Positions 8,638-16,785 of a stretch of 30,845 nt of DNA are shown in pieces. The position numbers and the translations under genes were made by a program. The notes beneath the pieces were generated by a model. The model made no database searches and was not told the DNA's origin. It saw nothing but the letters and a program-made list of their open reading frames with translations. The DNA lies in the NCBI GenBank assembly GCA_900542145.1, contig UQMF01000025.1, forward strand, positions 1 to 30,845. Reading direction: 5' to 3'. How positions within the stretch are numbered: position 1 is the first letter of the stretch; every line of letters starts with the position of its first letter. The stretch comes from an uncultured Oscillospiraceae bacterium. GTDB taxonomy: Bacteria > Bacillota > Clostridia > Oscillospirales > Ruminococcaceae.

Positions 8638-8670
8638 GTCGCTTCCCCCTCCGGATTTATTCCTGTTTTA

Positions 8671-9255
8671 TCAGACGTTCACGCCGTAAGCGCGGCAGAG
8701 CGCCTCAAGTCCGCCCTGATATCCGGCTGCGACTGCGTTGAACTTCCAGTCGCCGTTATAGCGGTATATCTCGCATACAACCAGTGCGGTTTCGATGGAA
8801 AACTCCTCCATCAGGTCAAAGTGGATAACTTCCTCGCCGTTCACGTCGTCGGGATTGTCGATCTTGACAACTCTGACATACGCGTTGGATACCTGACCGA
8901 AGTTCTGGTTACGCTGCTGAGCGTCGAAAATGGTAACGGTCACCGCGATCTTCTCGATCTCCGGAGGAATCTTTGTGAAGTCGATGATAATCGCCTCGTC
9001 ATCGCCCTCGCCCTCGCCGGTACGGTTATCGCCAGTGTGAACTACTGCGCCGTTTCTGCCATTAAGATTGTTATAGAACACGAAATCCTCATCACGGAGA
9101 ACCTTTCCATTTGCACCGAGAAGGAATACACTCGCGTCCAGGTCAAAATCAGAACCGCCGTCGTACTTGTTGGTATCCCAGCCAAGACCTATTCTTGCCA
9201 GAGTTACGGATTTGTCAAGGCTTACGCGCTGACCCTTAGAAAGATTAACTGCCAT
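8671..9255 (-). CDS. terD: TerD-family calcium-binding stress protein
   Basis: The 194-residue protein is a canonical TerD: MAVNLSKGQRVSLDK, LGWDTNK, then SDFDLDASVFLLG, whose aspartates (residues 36, 38, 40) form the first Ca2+ site, then VVHTGDNRTGEGEGDDE for the second, and the closing YRYNGDWKFNAVAAGYQGGL. TerD proteins are cytoplasmic or membrane-associated Ca2+ binders involved in tellurite, oxidative and phage stress responses; the molecular role is unsettled. The AAGGAGG ribosome site 8 nt before the ATG is the strongest in this operon, suggesting high expression. It follows the Ca2+ ATPase gene after 70 bp that contain a hairpin without a U-tract. Confidence 0.97.
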   Translation of the reverse strand: MAVNLSKGQRVSLDKSVTLARIGLGWDTNKYDGGSDFDLDASVFLLGANGKVLRDEDFVFYNNLNGRNGAVVHTGDNRTGEGEGDDEAIIIDFTKIPPEIEKIAVTVTIFDAQQRNQNFGQVSNAYVRVVKIDNPDDVNGEEVIHFDLMEEFSIETALVVCEIYRYNGDWKFNAVAAGYQGGLEALCRAYGVNV

Positions 9256-9287
9256 TTTGTTTTCCTCCTTGTAATATGTCGTTATCC

Positions 9288-9318
9288 CCGGCGGAACCGC
9301 GGAATGCAGCTCCGCCGG
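9288..9318 (-). promoter_or_regulatory. Intercistronic hairpin between Ca2+ ATPase and terD
   Basis: CCGGCGGA and TCCGCCGG pair perfectly (8 bp) around a 15-nt loop. No U-run follows on the minus strand, so it is unlikely to be a terminator. It may protect or process the mRNA upstream of the strongly translated terD. Confidence 0.5.
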
Positions 9319-9325
9319 ACGATCA

Positions 9326-12058
9326 TCACTTGTCTGCCGACCTCATGACAGCCTTTCTGATGAGGTCTACCGGGATAATGGAGATAGCCATTACCAGCAC
9401 CATGAGCCACTCAATGGGATACAGTCCATAGCCCTGGAGTATCGCGCCGCCGAGGTATGTCATGAGGATCTGAACCACTGCAATAGCGCCGAACACCGTC
9501 AGGAAGCCTCTGTTCTTGCCGAGGTTGTCGAACAGGTTAGCGCGGTCGGTTCTTGCGTTAAACGCATTGAATACTGCGATAAAGATAAAGAATGCAAAAT
9601 ATGCGGTGTGCAGATAAGCGTGGGTTTCACCCTCGATGTCAGAATTGCGGAGCAGTCCCCAATTCTCAAGGAAGCTTACTCCGGGGGTTGCCGGGTCTGC
9701 GTCAAAGCTGCCAAGTATAAGCATTGCCAGGGACAGAATAAACGTCCACGCTGCGCCGGTAATTATCTGGCTCATCATGTTCTTGCTGATGATGTGCTCG
9801 TTCCTGCGCTTTGGCTTCTCATTCATGAAGCGGTGGAGTGCCGGCTCACCGCCGAATGCTAGGGCAGCCAGGGTATCCATTACGAGGTTTACCCACAGTA
9901 TCTGGATAACTGAGAGCGGATTGCTCAGACCGATCAGCGGACAAATGAAGCTTATCAGCACCGCAGAAACATTGATGGTCAGCTGGAATACGATGAACTT
10001 TCTGATGGAGTTGAAGATGGTACGTCCATACAGGATAGCCTTGTCGATGGAGTTGAAGTTGTCGTCCAGGATAACGATATCGCTGGCTTCCTTTGCGACC
10101 TCCGTGCCGCCGCCCATTGCAAAACCTACGTCAGCTTTCTTGAGCGCCGGTGAGTCGTTTACGCCGTCGCCTGTCATTCCGGCAACAAGGTCAAGTTCCT
10201 GGGCAAGGCGCACCAGACGGCTCTTGTCGCTTGGCAGCGCTCTCGCGATAACGCGGATATTCGGGAGCATTTTCTTGATCTCGTCGTCGGACAGCTTGGC
10301 AAGCTCGTCGGAGGTCAGCACGATATCGCTGTCCTTCTCAAGCAGACCTGCGTCCTTGGCGATAGCCACTGCGGTTTCCTTACGGTCGCCGGTGATCATG
10401 ACTACCTGTACGCCAGCGCCCTTTACTTCCGCGATCGCCGTTACGGACTCCGGACGTACCTCGTCACGGATTCCCACAACTCCGACCAGAGTCCAGTTGC
10501 TGCTGTCCGGGAGGGCTTCCTCGCCGAGGGAATCCTCACTGGTGGCGATGGCGAGCACGCGGATAGCACGGTTTGCCAGTTCATCTATCTGCTTGTTAAG
10601 TTCAGTCATGCTGAACGGCTGCTTCTCGCCGTTCTCGTCCCAGTAATGCGAACAGCGCTGGAGTATTTTTTCCGGTGCGCCCTTGATGAGGGACAGGTCA
10701 TAGTCGCCCGTTACCTGGGTAGCGGAGTACTTATTAGTGGAATTGAACGGGATATTGCCCACTGCCTTCACATCAGCGCCGCAGGTGGAGCCTGCCGCAA
10801 ATCCAAGGATAGCGCGCTCGGTGGCGTTGCCGCCGATCACCTTCATGTCCTTGCCCTCGCCGGAGATGACGGACAGGGTATTCTTATGGATAGACAGGGA
10901 CAGAATGTCCTTCAGCTTGCCGCCTACCTCGTCAAAGGTCTTGGATTCATGCAGTGCACCGTTGATGAAGGTGACCGCCTCCAGCTTGCCCTTGGTGATG
11001 GTGCCGGTCTTATCGGAGAACAGGATATTCAGAGAGCCTGCGGTTTCGATTCCTGCTACTTTTCTTACCAGGACGTTGTCCTTGAGCATTTTGCCCATGT
11101 TCTGCGCGGAAACTATCGCGATCATCAGCGGAAGTCCCTCGGGGACGGCCATAACGATGATGATTACTGCAAGCATTACGGACTGGATAACCGCTTCAAG
11201 CAGGGCTGCCCATTGAAATACGCCCTCAGCGAACAGGAAAGCCTCAATTCCGCCCTCGCCCATGAACAGCGTCTTTGCAAGCATTGCGACTGCAATAGCG
11301 ATACCGCCGATGTAGCCGAACTTGCTTATGCCGTCAGCCAGCTTGCCAAGTTTGAGCTTGAGCGGAGTTTCGCGGTCGTCCTCGACCTGGAGTTCGCTCG
11401 CGATCTTGCCGTAAACGGATTTGTCGCCGACCACCGTCACTTCCATAACGGCGTTGCCGGAACATACGACGCTTCCGCGGAAAACCTTGTGCTCGTTGTC
11501 GAAGTTAAGGCTCTCGTCGGTGTCGGTCCAGCCCTCGGGGGTGGCGATCTTCTTCGCCTCGCGGCTCTCGCCGTTCAGCACGGACTGATCCACCTTGATG
11601 TCGCCGTCGATGATGATACCGTCCGCCGGGATTTTGTCGCCGGACTGGAGCAGAATCGCGTCGCCGACAACGATATCGTTGATGGCAACCTCCGCGATCT
11701 CGCCGTTGCGGTATACCTTGCACATGATCCTGGAGGCTTCCTCCTGGAGCTTCTGGAATGCGTTCTCGTTTCTGTACTCAGAGAATGTGGAAACCAGCGT
11801 AGCCAGCGCAATGGCAACGAAAATGCCTATCGGCTCGTACCACTCGGGGGCGCCCTCCTTGATGACGCCTACTCCGCCCAGTATCGCCAGGACCACGTTG
11901 ATCAGCAGCGCCACAATGAGTATCTTTATCATCGGGTCGCCGAGATTCCCCTTGAGCTTATCAAAGAAGCTCTCGGAAGCCTGCTCCGTCATGCTGTTGT
12001 CGCCGTATTTCTTACGGGACTCCTCTGCCTGACTGTCTGTTAAACCAAACTGCTTCAT
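9326..12058 (-). CDS. P-type Ca2+-translocating ATPase (P2 type)
   Basis: The 910-residue membrane pump has the full P-type set: N-terminal cation-ATPase domain, actuator motif NGES (162-165), transport-site motif PEGLPL (306-311) in M4, phosphorylation motif DKTGTIT (Asp349), the KGAPE nucleotide loop and the hinge GDGVNDSPALKKADVGFAMG. About ten hydrophobic segments are arranged 2+2+6. The length and PEGLP motif fit the SERCA/PMCA-like Ca2+ ATPases of Firmicutes, which expel Ca2+ from the cytosol. Its position between a kinase-like gene and two TerD genes, which bind Ca2+, suggests it sets the calcium level the Ter proteins sense. Ribosome site AGAGGA; 21 bp after the kinase gene. Substrate is inferred from family, not proven. 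Confidence 0.95.
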   Translation of the reverse strand: MKQFGLTDSQAEESRKKYGDNSMTEQASESFFDKLKGNLGDPMIKILIVALLINVVLAILGGVGVIKEGAPEWYEPIGIFVAIALATLVSTFSEYRNENAFQKLQEEASRIMCKVYRNGEIAEVAINDIVVGDAILLQSGDKIPADGIIIDGDIKVDQSVLNGESREAKKIATPEGWTDTDESLNFDNEHKVFRGSVVCSGNAVMEVTVVGDKSVYGKIASELQVEDDRETPLKLKLGKLADGISKFGYIGGIAIAVAMLAKTLFMGEGGIEAFLFAEGVFQWAALLEAVIQSVMLAVIIIVMAVPEGLPLMIAIVSAQNMGKMLKDNVLVRKVAGIETAGSLNILFSDKTGTITKGKLEAVTFINGALHESKTFDEVGGKLKDILSLSIHKNTLSVISGEGKDMKVIGGNATERAILGFAAGSTCGADVKAVGNIPFNSTNKYSATQVTGDYDLSLIKGAPEKILQRCSHYWDENGEKQPFSMTELNKQIDELANRAIRVLAIATSEDSLGEEALPDSSNWTLVGVVGIRDEVRPESVTAIAEVKGAGVQVVMITGDRKETAVAIAKDAGLLEKDSDIVLTSDELAKLSDDEIKKMLPNIRVIARALPSDKSRLVRLAQELDLVAGMTGDGVNDSPALKKADVGFAMGGGTEVAKEASDIVILDDNFNSIDKAILYGRTIFNSIRKFIVFQLTINVSAVLISFICPLIGLSNPLSVIQILWVNLVMDTLAALAFGGEPALHRFMNEKPKRRNEHIISKNMMSQIITGAAWTFILSLAMLILGSFDADPATPGVSFLENWGLLRNSDIEGETHAYLHTAYFAFFIFIAVFNAFNARTDRANLFDNLGKNRGFLTVFGAIAVVQILMTYLGGAILQGYGLYPIEWLMVLVMAISIIPVDLIRKAVMRSADK

Positions 12059-12079
12059 ATTCTTTCCTCTCTCGAGCCG

Positions 12080-13648
12080 TCAGTGTACCGATACCTCGCA
12101 CAGCAGACCGTTTTCGCGGTCGGTCATGCGGAACACGGCCCCGTCGCGCAGCTCGATCGCCTGTCCCTTCGGGACAAGCCTTCCTGTCGGGGAAGTCATT
12201 CCCTCGACGCCGTTGTTGACGAGCAGCCACAATCCTCTATGCCTGCAAATGTACGCACGCATATCGGTGCCCGCCTTTTCGTCGTTATGGACGTTGGAAT
12301 AGACATGCCAGTCGTAAAGCGGCGTCTGATCGTTCACGACAACTTCGCCGCAGTCCCTGTATATGCCTTTCTTGCCCCGCACCACGCTCTTTAATGTCAG
12401 CGTGATGATCCTGTCCGTAACTCGGGTTCTGCAAAAGGGGCAAACCGGATCGTTCTCATCTCTGAGAATGAACCACTTCCTGTCGCAGCGCGGATTATCG
12501 CACCGCCTGAGTCTGTCCCACGCCTTCAGCAGTTCGCTCTCCCACTCCATTGCGGTGGGGCGCTCGGATGGATCATGCAATCCATCGACGAACGCGCGCA
12601 GGAAGAGCTTCTCCAGCCCCTTTGAGAGGGACTGTATCGTCACGCCGAGATCCGGCGGACGGTTGCTTCTGTCCGTGGGGTCCTCAATAAAAGTAGCCAT
12701 CGGCCCCATGCCGAGGAAGTCGTCCTCCTCCGCCGAGGCAGTACTGTAAACCTTTGGTCCCATGAGCGGGTGCCGCAGGAACAGATACTCGTAAATAAGC
12801 ACCGGAAGCGCATGCAGGTCCGTGGACACGCAGGGCAGGCGCCGCCTGGAATCGCCGGGATCGTATTCCAGCGTGGCAAGCACTTCCGGGGCGATATAGC
12901 CCTTGGTGCCGCACACCTCCGGGGGATATTTCCCCGGGACCACCAGCGAATCTATGTCTATCACCACCGTGCTGCCCGTCTGGGGATCTATCAGCACGTT
13001 GTTGCAGGAAAGGTCGGAATGCGCAAGCCCTGCCTGGTGCATTCTGCGGACGCTCCGCGACAGGCATATCGCCGCGCTGAGCATTGTCCGGAAATCCCCA
13101 AGCTCCCCGGGGCTTATGTATTTCCTCATACGCCCGGTGAACCAGTTGCTCTTCTTATCCTTGCCCTTCAGGTTAAGTCCGGCGGTGGAAGCGCCATCAC
13201 CGAAAAAGAACCTTTTCGGATACGCCGGGCACACTATGCCGAACTCCGGTCTGCTGACTATCGCCACCGGCCAGCAGAATCGGCTGCGGAAGTATTCCGC
13301 CGTCTTTTCCGTGTTGCCGCGTGCGCCGCCCCTCTCCTCCGACAGCGTGGGATTGTAGACTCCTACGATTGTGCGGATACGGTCCTGGATATTCGGATTC
13401 ATTCCGTCCTCCGGATCGTTGAAGAACTGCACGGCGTATTTTCGGTCGGGTGTGAAAAAAGTGTGCTTCATACCGCCCCGGGGAGCGTTCGCGTCGTATA
13501 CGAAATCTATCGTTCCGCCGCCCTCCAGCGCCGCAGTCACAATCTCACCGCTTCTCACACTTTCACCAGCCTTCGTTTTACCATCAGTTATATTTGCGCA
13601 GATTATTCTGCGTGTATTAGTTTTGCTGTATACTTTTCGTAATTTCAT
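12080..13648 (-). CDS. Ter-associated Ser/Thr kinase-like protein with zinc ribbon and FHA-like tail
   Basis: The 522-residue protein has a eukaryotic-type kinase fold: catalytic loop HSDLSCNNVLID (His210, Asp212, Asn217), Mg-binding IDID (Asp231) and GTKGYIAPE (253-255). The usual VAIK lysine is Gln74 in KYAVQFF, and no clear glycine-rich loop is visible, so ATP binding may be atypical. A zinc ribbon follows (Cys383, Cys388, Cys403, Cys406), then a beta-rich tail (about 425-522) with FHA-like spacing (LWLLVNNG, IELRDGAVFRM). No membrane segment. The adjacent PP2C gene suggests a reversible phosphorylation pair. The ATG at 13648 is the first in-frame start after a stop; it has no Shine-Dalgarno site and lies in the loop of a hairpin, so translation may be controlled. 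Confidence 0.88.
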   Translation of the reverse strand: MKLRKVYSKTNTRRIICANITDGKTKAGESVRSGEIVTAALEGGGTIDFVYDANAPRGGMKHTFFTPDRKYAVQFFNDPEDGMNPNIQDRIRTIVGVYNPTLSEERGGARGNTEKTAEYFRSRFCWPVAIVSRPEFGIVCPAYPKRFFFGDGASTAGLNLKGKDKKSNWFTGRMRKYISPGELGDFRTMLSAAICLSRSVRRMHQAGLAHSDLSCNNVLIDPQTGSTVVIDIDSLVVPGKYPPEVCGTKGYIAPEVLATLEYDPGDSRRRLPCVSTDLHALPVLIYEYLFLRHPLMGPKVYSTASAEEDDFLGMGPMATFIEDPTDRSNRPPDLGVTIQSLSKGLEKLFLRAFVDGLHDPSERPTAMEWESELLKAWDRLRRCDNPRCDRKWFILRDENDPVCPFCRTRVTDRIITLTLKSVVRGKKGIYRDCGEVVVNDQTPLYDWHVYSNVHNDEKAGTDMRAYICRHRGLWLLVNNGVEGMTSPTGRLVPKGQAIELRDGAVFRMTDRENGLLCEVSVH

Positions 13649-13668
13649 CGTGTGATATTACGAAAAGT
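13632..13668 (-). promoter_or_regulatory. Perfect inverted repeat enclosing the kinase start codon
   Basis: ACTTTTCGTAAT (13632-13643) and ATTACGAAAAGT (13657-13668) are exact reverse complements around a 13-nt centre that contains the kinase ATG. In RNA the start codon would sit in the loop of a 12-bp stem; in DNA the element could equally be an operator. It lies inside the operon, so a translational role is more likely. Confidence 0.6.
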
Positions 13669-13765
13669 TTCTGAAATCCCGTATTTTTAGCGGAAAACGC
13701 GCCGGAATCCAGCGGTTTTCGGCGGATTTGCGCTACATTACTCCTTGTAATACGCGTGCAAATAA

Positions 13766-15133
13766 TCACTCGCCGTCGAATTTCATCACAACCAGGGTGC
13801 GGTCGTCGAAGCTTCCGCGCTCGCTGTAATTATCCAGCCAGTTCTGGAGCCGCAATTCCGGAGTGCCGCCAAGGGACTTCCCCCATGCCTCCAACGACCA
13901 TGGCGCCAGGGTATCTCGGCTGTCCCACAGCTCGTTCACAGCGTCCTCGCCGTCCTTCAGAAGCTGCTTGGAGTACTGCACCGCCACCGGCTGCTGTTCC
14001 GGGGTGACCGCCGGGAACTCCATGGGAGCCGGCTCGCGGCACCCGGAGGTATCCCCCGGCATGGGAAGGATCCCGTTCAGCCGCAGATCAAGGAGCAGCC
14101 GCTTCATCATCGGCTGCGCCGGGAAGTAGTCGTCTGCTACGCCGTCGCTCATCAGCATTAATATGTCTGATCTGCCGCGGCTTATTCTTGTTTTCCGGGC
14201 GGCTGCGTCCTCCGAAACAGTCCTTTCTGACAGGAATTCCGTTTCGCCGGAATACGCGCCGCTGTCCGCCTCGCCCATCAGCCGCAGGCACTTGGAGTGC
14301 TCCGCCCGGGTGTCGATGGCGCAGATACAGCCATCGCCGATCTGAAGCGTGACAACGAAGCGCTGCCGCTCGCCGTTCACGTCCACCGGGACCGCCACCG
14401 CGGCAAGGAATGTACACCCCATGTCCGCAAGAGTGGGATTCCTGCCCAGCACCCTGACATAGCTCCCATCGGAATACAGGCTGCCGAGCTTTTGTATCAC
14501 CGCGTCGAAAGCCACCGCCGCAGACCTGCGGATAAGCGCCGCGAACTCGCCGCAAGCCCCGAGGAATTCCTCGCCGGACATGTCGCCGGCAAGCTTCGCC
14601 CTCAATCCCCGGTCACGGGAGAACATCTCCGGTATCTCGTTCCGGAGGTATTCCACCGCCGCCTCGCAGCTGACCCTCGCGCCGATACGCGAAAGCTGCT
14701 TGGAGCCGGCTCCGTCCGCAACAACTGCGATAAAGCATCCTTCCGCCACGGCAGTTTCGAACCAGTCATCGCAGTTGGTGCCCTCGTGCTTATGCTTTTT
14801 TCCGCGGACTCTCGCACCGATAATCTCGCCGACGCCCGTTCGGGTATGCTTGCAGTGGTATTCCGTGTGGAGTTCCGTGCCGTTCTCCGCCACAGTTCTG
14901 TATCGCCAGAGGGAGGCCGTATGCCGCATTACATCGCGGTCCGACATCTTCTCCGGGGCGCTTTCCCCGGCGGAGCCTTCGTCCGGCGAGGACTCCGGTG
15001 TGGATTCCTCCACAGGGGTGTCGGTGTTTTCCGCAACAGGCTGTGTTACCTGCCCGGAATTGTCCTGCACCGTGGATTCCGTATCAAGCTCCTCCGGCTC
15101 TGTTCCGTGGAGCATATTGTCCTGTCTGTCCAT
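13766..15133 (-). CDS. PP2C-family protein phosphatase
   Basis: The 455-residue protein has an acidic, Ser/Thr/Glu-rich disordered N-terminus (about 1-65), then a PP2C core: GTNCDDW (Asp122/123), VVADGAGS (Asp140-Gly141, metal site), GCTFLAA, LQIGDGCICAI, LMLMSDGVADD and the closing SFDDRTLVVMKF. These metal-binding aspartates are intact, so an active Mn/Mg-dependent Ser/Thr phosphatase is expected, probably reversing the kinase-like protein encoded next. The VWA gene ends 11 bp upstream; the ribosome site is GGGGGAA. Between its stop and the kinase start lie 117 bp with an AAGGAG box that has no usable start codon. The disordered head could be a regulatory or phosphorylation target; that is inference. 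Confidence 0.93.
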   Translation of the reverse strand: MDRQDNMLHGTEPEELDTESTVQDNSGQVTQPVAENTDTPVEESTPESSPDEGSAGESAPEKMSDRDVMRHTASLWRYRTVAENGTELHTEYHCKHTRTGVGEIIGARVRGKKHKHEGTNCDDWFETAVAEGCFIAVVADGAGSKQLSRIGARVSCEAAVEYLRNEIPEMFSRDRGLRAKLAGDMSGEEFLGACGEFAALIRRSAAVAFDAVIQKLGSLYSDGSYVRVLGRNPTLADMGCTFLAAVAVPVDVNGERQRFVVTLQIGDGCICAIDTRAEHSKCLRLMGEADSGAYSGETEFLSERTVSEDAAARKTRISRGRSDILMLMSDGVADDYFPAQPMMKRLLLDLRLNGILPMPGDTSGCREPAPMEFPAVTPEQQPVAVQYSKQLLKDGEDAVNELWDSRDTLAPWSLEAWGKSLGGTPELRLQNWLDNYSERGSFDDRTLVVMKFDGE

Positions 15134-15144
15134 AATTCCCCCGA

Positions 15145-15786
15145 TCAGGGAACGATCGCGAATCCCTGGGGAGGCGGCGGAAGCTGTATCGCCTCTCCGG
15201 GCTTGGCGTCAATGCTCTTGGAAGAAGCCTTGATCGAGCCGGACACCCACGCGAAGAACGCCGCCAGATCTCCGGCGGTGAGGTTGTTCATCATCAGCAC
15301 GTTGCTGGTGATCTTTCTGAGGGTGTTTGTATTGGCGTTCGCACCGGCAGCGCATGCTATAATGTTGCTGGTGGAAACATGCTTTAACGCCTCGATACCG
15401 TCGTCGAGGTTATCCGTAGGAGTTCCGTCAGTCAGCAGGAACACCAGCGGCTTCCAGTCGCCCTTCTGGGTGGGGGTGGAAGTGCGCACCTCGTTCTTTA
15501 TGCAGTCCGCCAGGACCGTGAGCGCGCCGCCGAGGGCGGTGGCTCCGCCTGCGGTGAGCTCCGGCTCCTTGAAAAGCATGAGCTCCGTCAGGGGGGATAT
15601 CTGCCGGGCGGTGCTGTTGAATGTTATGACTGAGAGGCATGCGGTTTCCAGAGCCTGCGGGTCGCCCTTCAGCTCGCTGAGGAGCGCCTTGATTCCCTGC
15701 TTTACCGCCTCAATCGGTTCGCCTGACATGGAACCGGAACAGTCAAGCAGCAGGTATACCGGCAGCCTTCTGATGTAATCTGACAT
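15145..15786 (-). CDS. VWA-domain protein, TerY-like
   Basis: The 213-residue protein is essentially one von Willebrand A domain. It starts MSDYIRRLPVYLLLDCSGSM with the MIDAS metal motif D15-x-S17-x-S19; the TAGGATALGGAL and LLTDGTPTD segments supply the remaining metal ligands. TerY-type VWA proteins accompany PP2C phosphatases and kinases in Ter systems, where they probably act as adaptors. I chose this ATG because GGAGG lies 7 nt upstream and the mature fold begins there; an ATG 21 codons earlier lacks a site and adds residues unlike the family. It is the first gene of the ter operon, about 120 nt downstream of the consensus promoter. The C-terminus is a short proline-rich tail. Confidence 0.93.
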   Translation of the reverse strand: MSDYIRRLPVYLLLDCSGSMSGEPIEAVKQGIKALLSELKGDPQALETACLSVITFNSTARQISPLTELMLFKEPELTAGGATALGGALTVLADCIKNEVRTSTPTQKGDWKPLVFLLTDGTPTDNLDDGIEALKHVSTSNIIACAAGANANTNTLRKITSNVLMMNNLTAGDLAAFFAWVSGSIKASSKSIDAKPGEAIQLPPPPQGFAIVP

Positions 15787-15912
15787 AATCGACCTCCGAA
15801 CTTTGCCGCGAAAAGCGGCTGAAATCCTGCGCGAAAACGCGCAAATCAAACGAATAAAGAGATCCCGTGCAGAGTGGGTAAATTTTACATTTACACAGCC
15901 TGCTCATAGATA

Positions 15913-15941
15913 ATTATAACCTAAAATCTCCATTATGTCAA
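15913..15941 (-). promoter_or_regulatory. Consensus-hexamer sigma-A promoter of the ter operon
   Basis: On the minus strand TTGACA (15936-15941), 17 bp, TATAAT (15913-15918): both hexamers and the spacer match consensus exactly. Transcription would start near 15906, about 120 nt before the VWA gene. No other promoter as good is seen within the next 12 kb of the operon, so this probably drives all eight genes; such strength suggests constitutive expression or control by a repressor. Confidence 0.92.
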
Positions 15942-16010
15942 TAGATATTTTGAAACATTTAACTAAAGGGAACACTTGTATAAACATCGATAACAGTCGA
16001 TTTCAGCCAA

Positions 16011-16034
16011 ACAAAAAGGGGAGCAAAGCTCCCC
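16011..16034 (-). terminator. Terminator after ybaK-type gene
   Basis: Minus-strand GGGGAGC-TTT-GCTCCCC stem (16018-16034) followed by TTTTTGT, 15 bp after the stop codon. It insulates the ter operon promoter from upstream transcription. Confidence 0.9.
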
Positions 16035-16048
16035 GGATCGTTCCTGTA

Positions 16049-16534
16049 TTAATCTGCGATGATGTCACCGAACACAGCCTGGCACGCTTTTGCGAGGTCC
16101 TGGGGAGTAAGCTCCAGCTGGGTGCCGAGCTTTCCGCCGCTGACGATGATCTGCTCAAAATCCTGCGCAGAGCTGTGAATGACCGTCTTGTACTGCTTCT
16201 TCATTCCGATAGGGGTGCAGCCGCCGCGGATATATCCCGTGACCGCGTTGATGTCCTTGACATGCACCATCTCCAGGGATTTCTCCCCGACTGCCCGGGC
16301 GCACTTCTTCATATCCAGCTCCTTGTCCACCGGGAGCGCAAACACATAGTAGTTTCCGCTCTTCCCCCTGGTGACGAGGGTTTTCAGGCAACTGGCGCAG
16401 TCCTCCCCGAGGAGTTCCGCGATGTGCACTCCGTCGATGAACTCGTCGCACTCATAGGTGTGTACTTTATATGGCAGCTTGAGCTTGTCAAGCATGCGCA
16501 TTGCGTTTGTCTTTATCTCTTTTTCCTTTGCCAT
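16049..16534 (-). CDS. ybaK: Cys-tRNA(Pro)/aminoacyl-tRNA deacylase, YbaK/EbsC type
   Basis: The 161-residue protein matches the YbaK editing-domain family: TNAMRMLDKLKLPYKVHTYE at the start, then KTLVTRGKSGNYYVFALPVD with the conserved catalytic lysine (KTLV), VTGYIRGGCTPIGMKKQY and a final SGGKLGTQLEL. YbaK hydrolyses Cys mischarged on tRNA-Pro and thereby prevents mistranslation. It is a stand-alone deacylase here, with a GGAG site 6 nt before the ATG, a TATAAT-like block about 20 bp further up and its own terminator. It is probably a single-gene unit unrelated to the ter genes on either side. Confidence 0.95.
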   Translation of the reverse strand: MAKEKEIKTNAMRMLDKLKLPYKVHTYECDEFIDGVHIAELLGEDCASCLKTLVTRGKSGNYYVFALPVDKELDMKKCARAVGEKSLEMVHVKDINAVTGYIRGGCTPIGMKKQYKTVIHSSAQDFEQIIVSGGKLGTQLELTPQDLAKACQAVFGDIIAD

Positions 16535-16572
16535 GGTAACTCCAATACTACATTATTATATAGGTAAGCCGC

Positions 16573-16600
16573 GAAAATAACGGAGGGAATTCTCCCTCCG
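16573..16600 (-). terminator. Probable terminator after the second Ter cassette
   Basis: CGGAGGGA and TCCCTCCG (16581-16600) form an 8-bp stem with a 4-nt loop; on the minus strand it is followed by TTATTTTC. It lies 33 bp after the small membrane peptide gene. Confidence 0.7.
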
Positions 16601-16633
16601 CCAAAATCTGTATTTTTTCAGGTTCCAGCCTGA

Positions 16634-16765
16634 TCAGATTTCGTCATCGTCCTCTTCGAGGACCTCGCAGATAGCCTTGTTTCTTGTGAGGAAAAAAGCA
16701 ACTGCGGCAGCCGCTATAGCAGCCAGACCAACGATACCTGCGATAACAACAAGCTTCTTAGACAT
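16634..16765 (-). CDS. Small single-span membrane peptide (43 aa) downstream of terD
   Basis: Too short for usual gene calling, but well supported: AAAGGAGG lies 9 nt before the ATG, and the gene sits 20 bp after the second TerD gene with a terminator beyond it. The product starts MSKKLVVIAGIVGLAAIAAA: two lysines, then an uninterrupted hydrophobic Ala/Ile/Val helix of about 22 residues (5-26), a basic TRNK stop-transfer flank, and an acidic tail CEVLEEDDDEI. This predicts one transmembrane segment. The acidic tail might bind divalent cations or dock the Ca2+-binding TerD protein at the membrane; that is speculation. I recognise no family. Confidence 0.78.
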   Translation of the reverse strand: MSKKLVVIAGIVGLAAIAAAAVAFFLTRNKAICEVLEEDDDEI

Positions 16766-16785
16766 AATAAAATCCTCCTTTAAAA

